NCBI GenBank assembly: GCA_965237635.1
Contig: CBDEFX010000002.1
Location: 1,054,001 to 1,118,000 of the forward strand
Reading direction: 5' to 3'
DNA length: 64,000 bases
From: CBDEFX01 sp965237635
Lineage (GTDB): Bacteria; Chloroflexota; Dehalococcoidia; Lucifugimonadales; CAUZJF01
Within the stretch, counting starts at the first letter, position 1. Each line of letters begins with the position of its first letter. The notes beneath the pieces are model-generated. The model did not search any database. It saw only the letters and a list, made by a program, of their open reading frames with translations, and was not told the origin of the DNA. Of the stretch, positions 1 through 8,198 are shown piece after piece. Both the position numbers and the translations under genes were made by a program.

Positions 1-307
1 GGAATCCGTGGCACATTTGCCTAATGTCGACGTAACTCCGTTCAGCGGGCTCGTGCCGGCTCACGCAAAGAAGTTAGGGGCGCGATTTATTGTCAGGGGG
101 CTTAGGGCTGGCTTCGACTTCGAGACAGAGTTCGAGATGGCACTGATGTGGCGGAATCTGGACCCGGAAGTCGATGTTGTCTGTATGATGAGCGCCCTTG
201 AATATCAGTTCGTTTACTCTAGCCGGATCAAAGAAGTGGCGAAACTAGGAGGTGACATTCGAGGGCTAGTACCTGAGGCCGTAGCTACCGCGTTAAGCAA
301 AGTTTAG
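1..307 (+). CDS. coaD: Phosphopantetheine adenylyltransferase, C-terminal part (5' cut by window edge)
   Basis: CoaD makes dephospho-CoA from phosphopantetheine and ATP, the penultimate step of coenzyme A synthesis, in the cytosol. The frame is open to the left edge, so the N-terminal T/HxGH nucleotidyl-transfer motif lies outside the window. What remains is typical of the C-terminal half: FSGL, then AKKLGARFIVRGLR (the family's IVRGLR segment), FEMALMWRN (family FxxAxMN), and YSSRIKEVAKLGGDIRGLVP, which matches the family's SSxxVKEIAxxGGDVsglvP ending. The apparent GTG at position 8 is an internal codon and not the start. A coiled-coil gene follows after 15 bp and is probably cotranscribed. 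Recognition is from family knowledge and is firm despite the missing half. Confidence 0.93.
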   Translation, partial: ESVAHLPNVDVTPFSGLVPAHAKKLGARFIVRGLRAGFDFETEFEMALMWRNLDPEVDVVCMMSALEYQFVYSSRIKEVAKLGGDIRGLVPEAVATALSKV

Positions 308-322
308 AGAGCTGCCTCGTGA

Positions 323-961
323 ATGCGAGGCTCTGAAAGGGGGAGTACCATCGAAATCGAAAGGATCATCCAAGAGGTAGAGGCAATATCCAACTCAGCG
401 ACCCGTGTGCCAGGCTTGCGTAGGCGGGTGATGATCGATCTGGACCGTCTGATCAGCGTGGGAGAAGACTTGAAGTCCTCCGTCCCCTCAGACATCCAGG
501 AGGCAAGAGAAGTTCTCAAGCAAAAAGAGAGCATCGTCAATCAGGCGCATCTCGAGTCCCGCCGAGTCAAGGAATCGGCCGAGCAAGAGTCCCAGGAGCT
601 GATGACCGCCTCTCAGCAGGAACATCAGTCCAGGGTGGACGAGACCGAGATTGTGAAGGCGGCTGAGGCGAAGGCCGAAGAGATCAATCAGCAGGCCCTT
701 CAAGACGCCCAGCAGATAGACCAGGACGCCCAGCGGCGGTCCTACCGCATACTGGAAGAGGCCGAAGCGACAGCCGGCTCTCGACGAGAGGGAGCCGACC
801 AGTACGCGAGAGAGACCCTGTTCGAGCTCGAGGAACGTCTGTCGGTGCTCCTAGGTCAGGTGCGCAAAGGAATCGACGCGCTGGGCCTGGACGTGGAGGC
901 CAGGACTCCCGATAGGTCGCCGACCGTTGCGGAGACACTTGAGGAGTTAGCCGTCAGCTAA
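323..961 (+). CDS. Coiled-coil protein downstream of coaD
   Basis: A 212-residue soluble protein of unknown function. After a short basic N-terminus it is almost wholly helical and charged. From about residue 50 to 165 it is rich in Glu, Gln, Ala and Arg, with runs such as VKAAEAKAEEINQQA and DAQQIDQDAQRR that predict a long coiled coil resembling the stalk of ATP synthase subunit b or H. There is no signal peptide or membrane segment. The ATG at 323 lies 15 bp after the coaD stop. No strong Shine-Dalgarno is seen before it, while a GGGGGAG stretch lies just inside the gene, so the true start could differ slightly. Comparable coiled-coil proteins sit beside coaD in related Chloroflexota (recalled, not checked). 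A scaffolding or division-related role is only a guess. Confidence 0.7.
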   Translation: MRGSERGSTIEIERIIQEVEAISNSATRVPGLRRRVMIDLDRLISVGEDLKSSVPSDIQEAREVLKQKESIVNQAHLESRRVKESAEQESQELMTASQQEHQSRVDETEIVKAAEAKAEEINQQALQDAQQIDQDAQRRSYRILEEAEATAGSRREGADQYARETLFELEERLSVLLGQVRKGIDALGLDVEARTPDRSPTVAETLEELAVS

Positions 962-1537
962 CGGCTATCCGTCACGCCTGCCATGGGTTTCTGACGGTCC
1001 ATGGCGGGCGAGCATCCTACGCCTGCGCGACGCGGACCCGGGCATAAGGTACTTTGGGAGCGCTCCTGTCCCTTCTCCCGGCTTTGCGGAGAAGGTGAGC
1101 TTGCCCTGAGTCCACCGAAGGGATGAGGGGGTTCCCTCTGAAACAGAGTGCAACGTCGCTCGCTGAGCAGGTACTCAAGAACAGCGGCCATATATCCACA
1201 TCCAGGACAAGGCATCATGGAAGTAACATTCGGAGCGCTCTTGGCACTTATTCCGGGGTGGGAGAAGGTTAGTCCCTACCCGGAGTCTGTCGAGGGGATG
1301 GGGGGGATACCGTGGAACACAGTTGCGACGCTGCTTCCTGAGCACTTACATGAGGATTTCGCCGAACGAGTATTTGATGCGCCTGAGCGCCGTTTTCCCT
1401 CTCCGGCCATCGGGGTGGCCAGCCGCGAGAACCTTGCCAGGGACTACGCGACTGCTTCAGTGTCCACCACCTAGACACCCCGCCTTTCCACCACAAATCA
1501 CCTCAAACTTGTCTCCTTGAGTCCCGGACACAAGGCA
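962..1537. other. Intergenic region with dispersed-repeat material, no gene supported
   Basis: No convincing coding sequence is visible. An open frame on the plus strand from 1148 to 1474 has no recognisable protein character. The stretch holds a small hairpin (CCTTCTCC / GGAGAAGG, 1071-1095) followed by GAGTCCACCGAAGGGATGAG. A degenerate relative of that pattern recurs near 1250-1300 (GGAGAAGG, then GAGTCTGTCGAGGGGATG). This looks like chromosomal interspersed-repeat debris. Confidence 0.5.
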
Positions 1538-1575
1538 ACGAGCTACGGGCCACCGCGCAGTGGCCCGTAGCTCGT
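1538..1575. terminator. Strong 16-bp-stem hairpin, probable terminator
   Basis: A perfect inverted repeat ACGAGCTACGGGCCAC (1538-1553), 6-nt loop, GTGGCCCGTAGCTCGT (1560-1575). It lies 26 bp past the stop of the minus-strand gene at 1602-2180. The U-tract is poor on both strands (GTTTG on plus, GTTGCC on minus), so termination efficiency is uncertain. Confidence 0.6.
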
Positions 1576-1601
1576 TTGAAGAGGGGAGGCGAATCCAGAG
1601 A

Positions 1602-2180
1602 CTAAAGGTCTCCTAGCTGCGTCGGAGTCTCGGTACCCACCTGCCGGGGCATCCGGTGAGGGCGAATCTGGACTACTTCGGTATCGATTCCCGACCCCAC
1701 GCCGCCGCCAAATCCCGTACTGCTGCTGGTTGACCGGTAGACTCCGGTGACTTCGATCTCGCGACGCGTCTGGATCGCAACGAAGCCGTCTACTAGCTTG
1801 TCTCGGTTGTCGAGCCTGCTAGCGCCGTCCGCAGCAGAGTCGATGTCGTGCACCAGCACGTCGATGCAGCGGAGCACGAGGGTCTGGGCCTCGGACACGT
1901 GCTCAGCTAGACGTGTATGGCCCTGCTTCTCCGCATGCTCTGCCAGCCGGCCCAACGTCTTGGCTATCCGGCGCTCAAGCTGGAGCGCCGCGCGGAGGTA
2001 TCCTGACTGTTCGAGTGCGATCGCCTCGTCCAGCGCGTTGATCATCCGCCTGATCGGCTCGATACCCAGCTCGGCGTCGGTAAACGTCGCATCGGTGCTG
2101 GAGTTGGACAACAGCCGCAGCACGCTCTCGAGCACCTCCCGGGCCTTCTCTTTGCCGGCGCAGACTAAGGTGGACCCCAT
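1602..2180 (-). CDS. Hypothetical helical protein next to IS3 element
   Basis: A 192-residue protein that I do not recognise. Residues 1-125 look all-helical, with regularly spaced Leu, Ala and Glu and motifs such as ALQLERRIAKTLGRLAEHAEK. The last 65 residues are low in structure and contain a Gly-rich run TGFGGGVGSG. There are no membrane segments. The start shown (MGSTLVCAGKEKAREV) abuts the IS3 element that begins only a few bases upstream, so the native promoter, and possibly the N-terminus, was probably displaced by the insertion. The hairpin at 1538-1575 follows the stop. The function is unknown. Confidence 0.55.
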   Translation of the reverse strand: MGSTLVCAGKEKAREVLESVLRLLSNSSTDATFTDAELGIEPIRRMINALDEAIALEQSGYLRAALQLERRIAKTLGRLAEHAEKQGHTRLAEHVSEAQTLVLRCIDVLVHDIDSAADGASRLDNRDKLVDGFVAIQTRREIEVTGVYRSTSSSTGFGGGVGSGIDTEVVQIRPHRMPRQVGTETPTQLGDL

Positions 2181-2182
2181 TA

Positions 2183-3118
2183 TTAAGACAGCACGAGGGC
2201 TAAATTAAGAGAGTCTCCCACCCCTGCGCTAGGTTTCACCAAGCCCGATGGCAGCCCTGCTTCTTCAGCTGCTGCTCCCCTTTCTTCCTGGCCATGTTGG
2301 TACACCTCTGCTGGGGTCCGGTAGCCCAAAGCCTGGTGAGGCCTCTGCCGGTTGTAGAACTCCAGGTAGGCATTGATCCCAGTTCGGGCCTCGGCGACGG
2401 TCTGGTAAGCTTTCAGATACACCTCCTCGTACTTGATGCTCCGCCACAGCCGCTCCACGAAGATGTTGTCCAGGTACCTACCCTTACCATCCATGCTGAC
2501 CTGGACCCTCTGCTCCTGCAACGTCTGGGTAAAGGCCTCACTGGTGAACTGACTCCCCTGGTCGGTGTTGAATATCTCCGGTCGTCCCTTACCCAGGGCT
2601 TCCTCCAACGCCGCCACGCAGAAGCTGGTGTCCATGGTGTTGGAGAGCTTCCAGGCCAGCACGTGCCGGCTGTGCCAGTCCATGATGGCCACCAGGTACA
2701 GGAAGCCCTTCGGCATGGGGATGTAGGTGATGTCCGCGGCCCAGACCTGGTCGACCCGATTAACCTCCACTCCCTTCAGCAGATAGGGAAAGATCCGGTG
2801 TCCCGGCGCTGGTTTGCTGGTGTTGGGACGCCGGTAGATGGCTTCCAGACCCATCAACCGCATCAGCCTTCGAACCCTTTTTCGGCTCACCAGATAGCCC
2901 TGTTGCAGCAGCCAGGCCTTCATCTTCCTGGAGCCGTAGAAGGGGGTCTTCAAATACTGACGGTCCATCAGGGCCATCAACTCCAGGTCTTCTGCCCTGG
3001 TCGGTACCGACCGGTAGTACACCGAGGCCCGGCTGACGTCCAGCAGGATACATTGACGCACCAAAGACAGCTGCTGGTGGTCTCGGTCTATCATGGCTCG
3101 CCGTATGCTGCGACTCAT
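2183..3118 (-). CDS. IS3-family transposase OrfB (DDE integrase domain)
   Basis: The catalytic half of an IS3 transposase, 311 residues. An N-terminal HTH_21-type region (about residues 1-110, with PFYGSRKMKAWL) is followed by an rve DDE core: first Asp in VWAADITYIPM, second in IFNTDQGSQFTS, Glu in NIFVERLWRSIKYEEVY. C-terminal YNRQRPHQALGYRTPAEVY is the family signature. All three acidic residues are present and the frame is uninterrupted, so the element may be active. It is normally made as an OrfAB fusion by -1 frameshifting from orfA, which it overlaps by 4 bp (ATGA). Known family biology; residues are seen directly. Confidence 0.93.
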   Translation of the reverse strand: MSRSIRRAMIDRDHQQLSLVRQCILLDVSRASVYYRSVPTRAEDLELMALMDRQYLKTPFYGSRKMKAWLLQQGYLVSRKRVRRLMRLMGLEAIYRRPNTSKPAPGHRIFPYLLKGVEVNRVDQVWAADITYIPMPKGFLYLVAIMDWHSRHVLAWKLSNTMDTSFCVAALEEALGKGRPEIFNTDQGSQFTSEAFTQTLQEQRVQVSMDGKGRYLDNIFVERLWRSIKYEEVYLKAYQTVAEARTGINAYLEFYNRQRPHQALGYRTPAEVYQHGQEERGAAAEEAGLPSGLVKPSAGVGDSLNLALVLS

Positions 3119-3414
3119 AGACCGGACCTTTCCGACAAAAAATCGCGTTCCACCTTCAGCTGGCCGATGTGCCGGTAGAGGTGGTTAATCTGAGCTTCCT
3201 TGGCTTTCTCCTGGGATTTCTGATTGGTGGCAAATAGCTCCGGGGCTCCTTCCGCCAGGGCCCTTTTCCAGGCGTGAATCTGACTGGGATGGACCTCAAA
3301 TCGGCTGGCCAGCTGGGCGATGGTCTCTTCCCCCGCAAGGGCGGCCAAGGCCACCTTGGCCTTGAACGCCGGACTGTGCTTATTCCTCGTCTGCTTCATG
3401 TCCTGCTCCTCCAC
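3115..3414 (-). CDS. IS3-family OrfA (HTH and leucine-zipper subunit)
   Basis: A 99-residue protein with the HTH_Tnp_1 pattern typical of OrfA: FKAKVALAALAGEETIAQLASRFEVHPSQIHAWKR, then a heptad-like segment AQINHLYRHIGQLKVERDFL that serves as a leucine zipper. It binds the element ends. The stop overlaps the orfB start as ATGA. The ATG (MEEQDMKQTRNKHSP) is preceded by a purine-rich stretch. Intact. Confidence 0.9.
   Translation of the reverse strand: MEEQDMKQTRNKHSPAFKAKVALAALAGEETIAQLASRFEVHPSQIHAWKRALAEGAPELFATNQKSQEKAKEAQINHLYRHIGQLKVERDFLSERSGL
3136..3142 (-). other. Probable -1 ribosomal frameshift heptamer of the IS3 element
   Basis: On the coding strand the end of orfA reads GAT TTT TTG TCG. 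Slipping back one base on TTTTTTG gives GA TTT TTT GTC GGA AAG, which is open through to the orfB ATG and yields a continuous OrfAB protein. Slippery U6G or A6G heptamers at this position are established for IS3 elements. Confidence 0.65.
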
Positions 3415-3457
3415 GTCGGTTAGTTGCCGGTTATTTTAGGAGCTGGACTCTCTCTTA

Positions 3458-3718
3458 GCCAGTTGTCTAGTTTTTGGGTACCACCTCAGTGTTACGTGAC
3501 AGGGGTAGTTGGCATCTGGCCGAACGGGATTGTCGCCGAAGCGCGGTTAGCCCCTCACGTAGGGGCGCATGGCGTACGGCCTTGTGGGGGGAAGGACTCC
3601 CCGCTGTGCGACCGAAAGGGGGATGGCCGGACTACGTCGGTGTGAACGGAAACCGGCCCTCAGCTGAGAGGGCCGAACGTAGTAATACGGGATACCTAAC
3701 GACGGGAGGACGTGGGGT
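3458..3718. other. Structured non-coding stretch, possible group II intron 5' remnant
   Basis: No credible protein is encoded on either strand. The plus strand is full of self-complementary segments: CCCCTCACGTAGGGG, GGGGGGAAGGACTCCCC, a CCGG...CCGG stem around GTGTGAACGGAAA, and the palindromic GGCCCTCAGCTGAGAGGGCC, ending TACCTAACGACGGGAGGACG. This looks like folded RNA and resembles, from memory only, domain I of bacterial group II introns. No domain V or intron-encoded protein is visible in the window. It is bounded by the IS3 end and the DUF5666 gene's 3' end, so it may be a truncated remnant. Confidence 0.35.
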
Positions 3719-4107
3719 CTAGTTCCCCCACAAGGATGTAGAGGAATTCGCCGTAGTCGCGTTGTCGGTATCGGTTTCGCCGTCGGTCTCTAGACTATTC
3801 GACCCAGTGTCTGAGCCTGAACTGGCTGTCGGTGTGTTCTCATCGCCGGCTGCGGAGTCGGCGTCTGTCGTGATGCCGGCACGTCGGTCCGCCTGCACCT
3901 CGACGGTGGTCGTAGAATCGTCCGTTAACTTGTCGGTTGATCTCTCGGTTGTCCTCGTCTCAACGGTGCTCTGAAGCCGCTCGGCGGCTCTTCCTTTGAT
4001 CTCGGTTGCAATGATCGCCTGCCCTTCGACCTTGGCGGTGACCTTGACCTCCACGCCGACGCGTACGACACCGCTAACTCTGGTGTTGCCTGTCACGACG
4101 ATCCAGT
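3719..4107 (-). pseudogene. DUF5666-repeat protein, C-terminal fragment (frame 2)
   Basis: This continues the protein of 4093-5398 in a different frame. Reading back past the apparent start gives WIVVTGNTRVSGVVRVG, the expected completion of the last DUF5666 repeat, with VEVKVTAKVEGQAIIATEIK closing it. After that comes a low-complexity tail of about 80 residues rich in Thr, Ser, Asp and Glu, like an extracellular linker. The break is a one-base deletion near 4106 (GGC AC|TGG). I read this as the true C-terminus of one long gene and not as a separate gene. Confidence 0.75.
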
Positions 4108-5398
4108 GCCCCTCACCTTGATGCCACCGAGGGGAATGTTATCCGCACGTCGGATCGCCTCGACGACGCCCGCGAACTCGATCTCTCGAGGCGTCGCCGT
4201 CGGCGGTTCGACGGGCCTGTCAATCGTAGGAGGCCGGTCACCGGTTCTCGCGGTCGCGATCACGGCGGCCACTATCGCCCGGTCCCGCGTCGCGCCGGTT
4301 ATCCTGACCGCGACGCCGGCCTCGAGCTCTCCGCGCACCTCCATCGTCTCTGTTATGTGTACCGCGACCCCGTTGACTGCGATAGCTGCGACGCCCCCTG
4401 CTGCACTTCTCTGAACCCTCTCGATCTTGCCTGAGATGTGTACCGCGGCGGGCCTCACAAGGTGGACAGCCCTGCTCAGTTCCACCTTCCTCGCTATGAT
4501 CTCACCGTCCACGATCACAGCGTGGACCCTCACCCTCGTATCCCGGCGGAGCCGGACTTTCACGTCGGTGAGATCACGGAGCGCCACCGTCGTCCCATCG
4601 ATTACCAGACGGACCGCCGTCTGCTGGTCTGCACCGTGCTCAATCGATTCGATTACTCCCTCGACCGTCACATCGTTCCCCGCTTGTGTAGCGGCCCTGT
4701 CTTCGCCCTTCACGTCGGTCGCATGTACCAGGCCATCTCTGCGCAACTCCCCGGCGATCTGGACCGACGCACCCTCGGAAACGTCGCCTCTGGTAGCGGC
4801 GAGCTGCTCTCTTCTGATCCTTATGCCATTGACCGTCAGGGTCCCGTCGGCGTTGACGGCTTCGACGACGCCTTCTATGTTGACCCGTTTGGCTTCTTGG
4901 CGGCCCGCCGACGTCGACTCGTCACTCACCTCGACGTCTCTGGCCGCGACCTTACCCCTCGCATCGATTATCGCTCTGATGTGGACCGTCTTGCCGGGTT
5001 CGAGCTCACCCTCGACCTCGGTCAGTTCGCTCGTCTCGATCCCGACGCTGTGTCCGCGTAAGAACACCTTCCCGTCTTCGATCCTGTCTATCTTGCCTCT
5101 GACGTCGACCTTCCTGGTCGCCCGCTCAACGTTCTGCTCGACCTCCACGATGGCTTGAGCCACCAGATCGTCCGTGCTACGGACCGCCCGTACCCGGACC
5201 GGGCTCCCGACACCGGGTTCGCCGTCGAGCTTCGTGTTTTCGTCTACCGCGATGGCGACGCCGTTGACTCGCCACTTGCCGTCTTCATCGATGCTGCGTA
5301 GATTGCCGACGATGTCTACTGTTCTCGTGTCGCGGTCGGGGCGTACGCCGACTTCGTTCTCCACCTCGCGGGCTTCGAGCGATCCATCGTCCAACCTT
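4093..5398 (-). pseudogene. DUF5666-repeat protein, middle fragment
   Basis: About 430 residues made of roughly six tandem DUF5666-like beta repeats of 65-75 residues. Each has the pattern V-x-GxIexI-x-DGkwxVnGixVxvd...GxxVxVxaxxxxDGxvxAxxVEv. Examples include VDIVGNLRSIDEDGKWRVNG and VNIEGVVEAVNADGTLTVNG. The apparent TTG start at 5394 is not a real start: it is the scar of a MITE insertion, and removing the MITE and one AACCTT copy joins it seamlessly to the fragment at 5560-6479 (NVTARRL-DDGSLEAREVE). It ends prematurely at 4093 because of a single-base frameshift. The family is usually secreted. Function is unknown. Confidence 0.8.
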
Positions 5399-5559
5399 GA
5401 TTCCCTCGTAAAAACCCGTTTTGAGGAAGTTCCAGCGATTTAGCACATCTGCGCGCTACCGTATGTTGGGGTAGTGTACGGAACAGAGACTGTATATTGT
5501 ACCCAGGTGTGGGTACGTTTGTTCTAATTCGACCTACACAGACTTTTTACGAGAGAATC
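5399..5559. mobile_element. 161-bp MITE with terminal inverted repeats and 6-bp target duplication
   Basis: The ends are GATTCCCTCGTAAAAA (5399-5414) and, as reverse complement, GATTCTCTCGTAAAAA (5544-5559), a 16-bp inverted repeat with one mismatch. It is flanked on both sides by AACCTT (5393-5398 and 5560-5565). No protein is encoded. Excising the element and one AACCTT restores the DUF5666 reading frame exactly, which proves insertion into a pre-existing gene. No transposase with matching ends is visible in this window. Confidence 0.88.
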
Positions 5560-6479
5560 AACCTTCTGGCTGTAACGTTGATCCTTTGGCCGACCCTGGG
5601 CTCGCCGTCGGTATCGCTGCGGACTGTGACCGCCACTCGGCTTCCACTGACGATCCACCGCCCCTGCTGGTCCTTGCCTTTATATACGCCGACCAATCTG
5701 GTCTTCGACTCGACGACCTCGGACCGGGCCCGAGACAAGACCTCGCGGGCCACTAGTTTCCCCGAGGCCGCCAGCTCTGCGTCGATTCGGATCACCTGCC
5801 CTATGTTGAACCCACGCTCGTGGCGGGTGCTGGAGCGTATCGAGACCTTGGTCCCGCCGACGATCCAGTCGCCGTCCTTATCTATACGCTCGAAGACTCC
5901 GGTTATCGTCGCGTCACTGGAGGCCTCGTCTTCCGAAGGTTGCTGGTCGGTTGGCTCTTCAGCTGAGCGCGTCCGCCGCCCGGGTATCACGAAGATCTCT
6001 CTCGCGTCGGGCGATAGCTCTCCGGTGTCCGAGTCCCTTACGGCTACTACGACAACGGTCATACCCTCTGTCAACGCGGTTGTCCGGCCATGCCTGACTA
6101 CTCGCGTCTCCGACGTTAGGTTGAATGTCTGCGGTTCTGCGTTCTCTCCGCGCCCAACGATAGTCACTTCGGCTTCGGATGCTGCTGAGATGCGGCCTGG
6201 AATGTGCCGGTACCGTGTCTTGCTGGAGATCACGACGATCCGGTCCGCGACCGGCGAGCCCTCCTCGACGAGCGATATAGCAACCTCGTCTCCTTCGATC
6301 AAGTCCAGCAGGGAGGCGTCCCTTTTTAGGGGTAGCCGGATGGCGGTCGTGGAGGTCACCATAACCTCGAAAATGGCGTGTTCGGTTGAAACGACCAGGA
6401 CGCCGTCTTCGGCCGATAGCACCGTCCCGAAGAAGTCACGCGGCGGTGTCTCGGCCGACGCCGTAGGTGCCTGGCTTAA
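5560..6479 (-). pseudogene. DUF5666-repeat protein, N-terminal fragment, 5' end replaced by IS1380
   Basis: About 305 residues of native sequence beginning LSQAPTASAETPPRDFFGTV at the edge of the IS1380 copy. The first 41 residues of the open frame before that (MKTVRRPPYPKW...) are IS-end sequence and occur identically at the other two IS copies. Three to four DUF5666-like repeats follow, including FGTVLSAEDGVLVV and GVFERIDKDGDWIVGGTKV. SQAPTASA|ETPP resembles a signal-peptidase site, so a secretion signal may have been lost. The 3' end stops inside the MITE (LILS then TAA). Together with the two downstream fragments it formed one gene of about 2.6 kb. Confidence 0.78.
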
Positions 6480-8198
6480 CCCGAATCCACCGAAGGACAC
6501 CGATGGACGGCGTGAGGAAAGCGGAAGGGGGGTGAGGGAGCTACAGGGGAAATAGCCTGGGTTCCATTTGGGGTAGGGAGGTCGGCGGACGGTCTTCATC
6601 GCCGCACAGGGGCCCCTATGGCCGTCTGCGGGAGCTGCGATGCGCGGGATGGCGAGAGAATACGCAGCAGGGAACTCTCTCGGACCGGGTTGGCACGAGT
6701 CTGCGGGGATCTTCGGTTGTCCGGTGGGTGGGTCGGTCGCCGACGGTGCCGTCAGGCCGGGAGTGGAATGGCTCGCAGCCGGGCCAAGGCGCGGCTGAAC
6801 TTCTCAGCCCAAGGCCAGCGATCCGGAAGATGCAGGGTCAACCGGCGTGCCGAGCGGGTGAGCCGTCCGGCCAGGGAGAAGAACCGCCGCCGGAGGGTCT
6901 TGGTGGTGGCTATCCGCTCTCCCAGACCGATCCGCGCCGTCCAGCGGGCCAGGTTGTGGGCCATCGTCTGGACGGCCAGCCAGGCGCCGTTGGCGGCGAA
7001 GCGGCCCGAGGGGAGATGGTTCAGCCCGACGCCGTACTTGAGGTCGCGTATGGCATTCTCGATCTCGGCGTGGCGGCGATGGTCAGCTTCCAGTTCGAGC
7101 AACTCCCCGTCCCGGTCGGTGATGAAGCCATGATAGCTGTATTTGGCGAAGAGGGCCAGTTGGGAACCGGGCGTCGGCTTCACCCGCCGGACGATGAGCC
7201 GTACCGGCGCGGCGTCCGCCTCGGCCTGGAAGGGGGTGCAGGTGGTCTCGGCCACATCGGCGGCACCGTCCATCCAGTAAGGAATCGGCGTCCAGGCATC
7301 TTCGGGTATCGCCTCGATGAGATTGTGCAGGCTTTTGTGCTGGCGGATGGTGATGGAGAAGCGGACATCCATCTTGCGGCAGACGGATACCACGCCATGA
7401 GTGTAGAACCCGCTGTCGGCCCGTAGCGTGAGTCGTCCGTCGGCCCCGGCGTAGCGCACCCGTCCCACCGTCTCCCGCAGGAAGTGGGCGGCGCCGCGGG
7501 CGGTGTTGGCCCGGCCCTCGCGCAGCCGGGACATCAGCACGTCTCCGGTGCCGGCGGCGATGGCCGGCAGCGGGTGGTAGCCCCGCTTGCCGGTATAGCC
7601 GTGGTGGCGGGCGCCCTCCTTGGCCAGTCCGTAGGTCTCGCAAATGGTGGAGTCCAGGTCAATGGTCAGGGGCCCGTCGCCGGGTCCCGCCCCGGCCTGC
7701 CAAGCCCGGGCCAGCAACTCGCGGCTCACCCGGTCGAGTTGACGGACGTGGCCCCACCGGAAGCTGCGCAGGAAGGTGCCCAGGGTGGATGGCGCCTTGA
7801 CCGTGCCGCCCAGGGTGCAGGCCGTCCCCCCGGTGCGCAACACATCGGCGTCGTCAATGCAGTCGCCCCCAGCCAGCGCAGACGCCACCAGCGTCATCAT
7901 CTTGTCGCTCGTGTTCGCCCGCCCCGGGGCATCGCCCAGGTCGAGGCGCTGCCGGACGAGTTCGGGCAGGCCGAGGTGCCGCGCCAGGGTGGCCGGAAGG
8001 AGCAGCCCGGCATTGGCCACCAAGCGGCGGTCGTCGAAGGTGATTTGGATCCGGTCGGGGTGGTTGCGTGGCAGCATCTACTGGGTGCTCCTTTTCCGGG
8101 GTCGTTTTTTTGCTACAAAACCATTATCCCAGAAGCACAGGAGCGCCTTCTTGCCGCCTCAGGACGCTAACCCGACGCCCTCCTTCGGTGGATTCGGG
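6479..8198 (-). mobile_element. IS1380-family insertion sequence, copy 1 (complete)
   Basis: About 1.72 kb. The terminal inverted repeat CCCGAATCCACCGAAGGA starts at 6480 and its reverse complement, TCCTTCGGTGGATTCGGG, ends at 8198. Flanks read CTTAA on the left and CTTAG on the right, a near-perfect 5-bp (or exact 4-bp CTTA) target duplication. It carries one intact transposase gene and about 270 bp of non-coding sequence between the left end and the transposase stop. Two further partial copies lie at 30586 and 63599. Confidence 0.9.
6752..8077 (-). CDS. IS1380-family transposase
   Basis: A 441-residue DDE transposase. The N-terminal part (IQITFDDRRLVANAGLLLPATLARHLGLP) and the catalytic region LTIDLDSTICETYGLAKEGA, followed by HHGYTGKRGYHPL, are characteristic of the IS1380 group. 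A second conserved segment is LTLRADSGFYTHGVV, and the C-terminal part has HRRHAEIENAIRDLKYGVGL with the probable catalytic Glu. The frame is intact, making this the only candidate active copy in the window. The start MLPRNHPDR lies about 120 bp inside the right end. Copies 2 and 3 share the same sequence with a few substitutions. Confidence 0.92.
   Translation of the reverse strand: MLPRNHPDRIQITFDDRRLVANAGLLLPATLARHLGLPELVRQRLDLGDAPGRANTSDKMMTLVASALAGGDCIDDADVLRTGGTACTLGGTVKAPSTLGTFLRSFRWGHVRQLDRVSRELLARAWQAGAGPGDGPLTIDLDSTICETYGLAKEGARHHGYTGKRGYHPLPAIAAGTGDVLMSRLREGRANTARGAAHFLRETVGRVRYAGADGRLTLRADSGFYTHGVVSVCRKMDVRFSITIRQHKSLHNLIEAIPEDAWTPIPYWMDGAADVAETTCTPFQAEADAAPVRLIVRRVKPTPGSQLALFAKYSYHGFITDRDGELLELEADHRRHAEIENAIRDLKYGVGLNHLPSGRFAANGAWLAVQTMAHNLARWTARIGLGERIATTKTLRRRFFSLAGRLTRSARRLTLHLPDRWPWAEKFSRALARLRAIPLPA

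Larger units (their letters stand above)
2183..3457 (-). mobile_element. IS3-family insertion sequence
   Basis: About 1.25 kb carrying orfA and orfB in the usual IS3 overlap arrangement. Imperfect terminal repeats are visible: TTAAGAGAGTCTCC near 2205 and, as reverse complement, CTAAGAGAGAGTCC near 3445-3458. The outer edges are uncertain to within about 20 bp because the orfB stop at 2183 falls slightly outside the left repeat. No clear target duplication was found. Confidence 0.85.

Noticed and set aside
1148..1474. Open frame of 108 codons in the gap after the coiled-coil gene
   Set aside because: No family resemblance, odd composition, and it overlaps repeat-like sequence; the opposite strand is equally open.
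6618..7426. Long plus-strand open frames inside IS1380 copies (also near 30724-31532)
   Set aside because: They are antisense shadows of the transposase gene, caused by GC-rich codon use.
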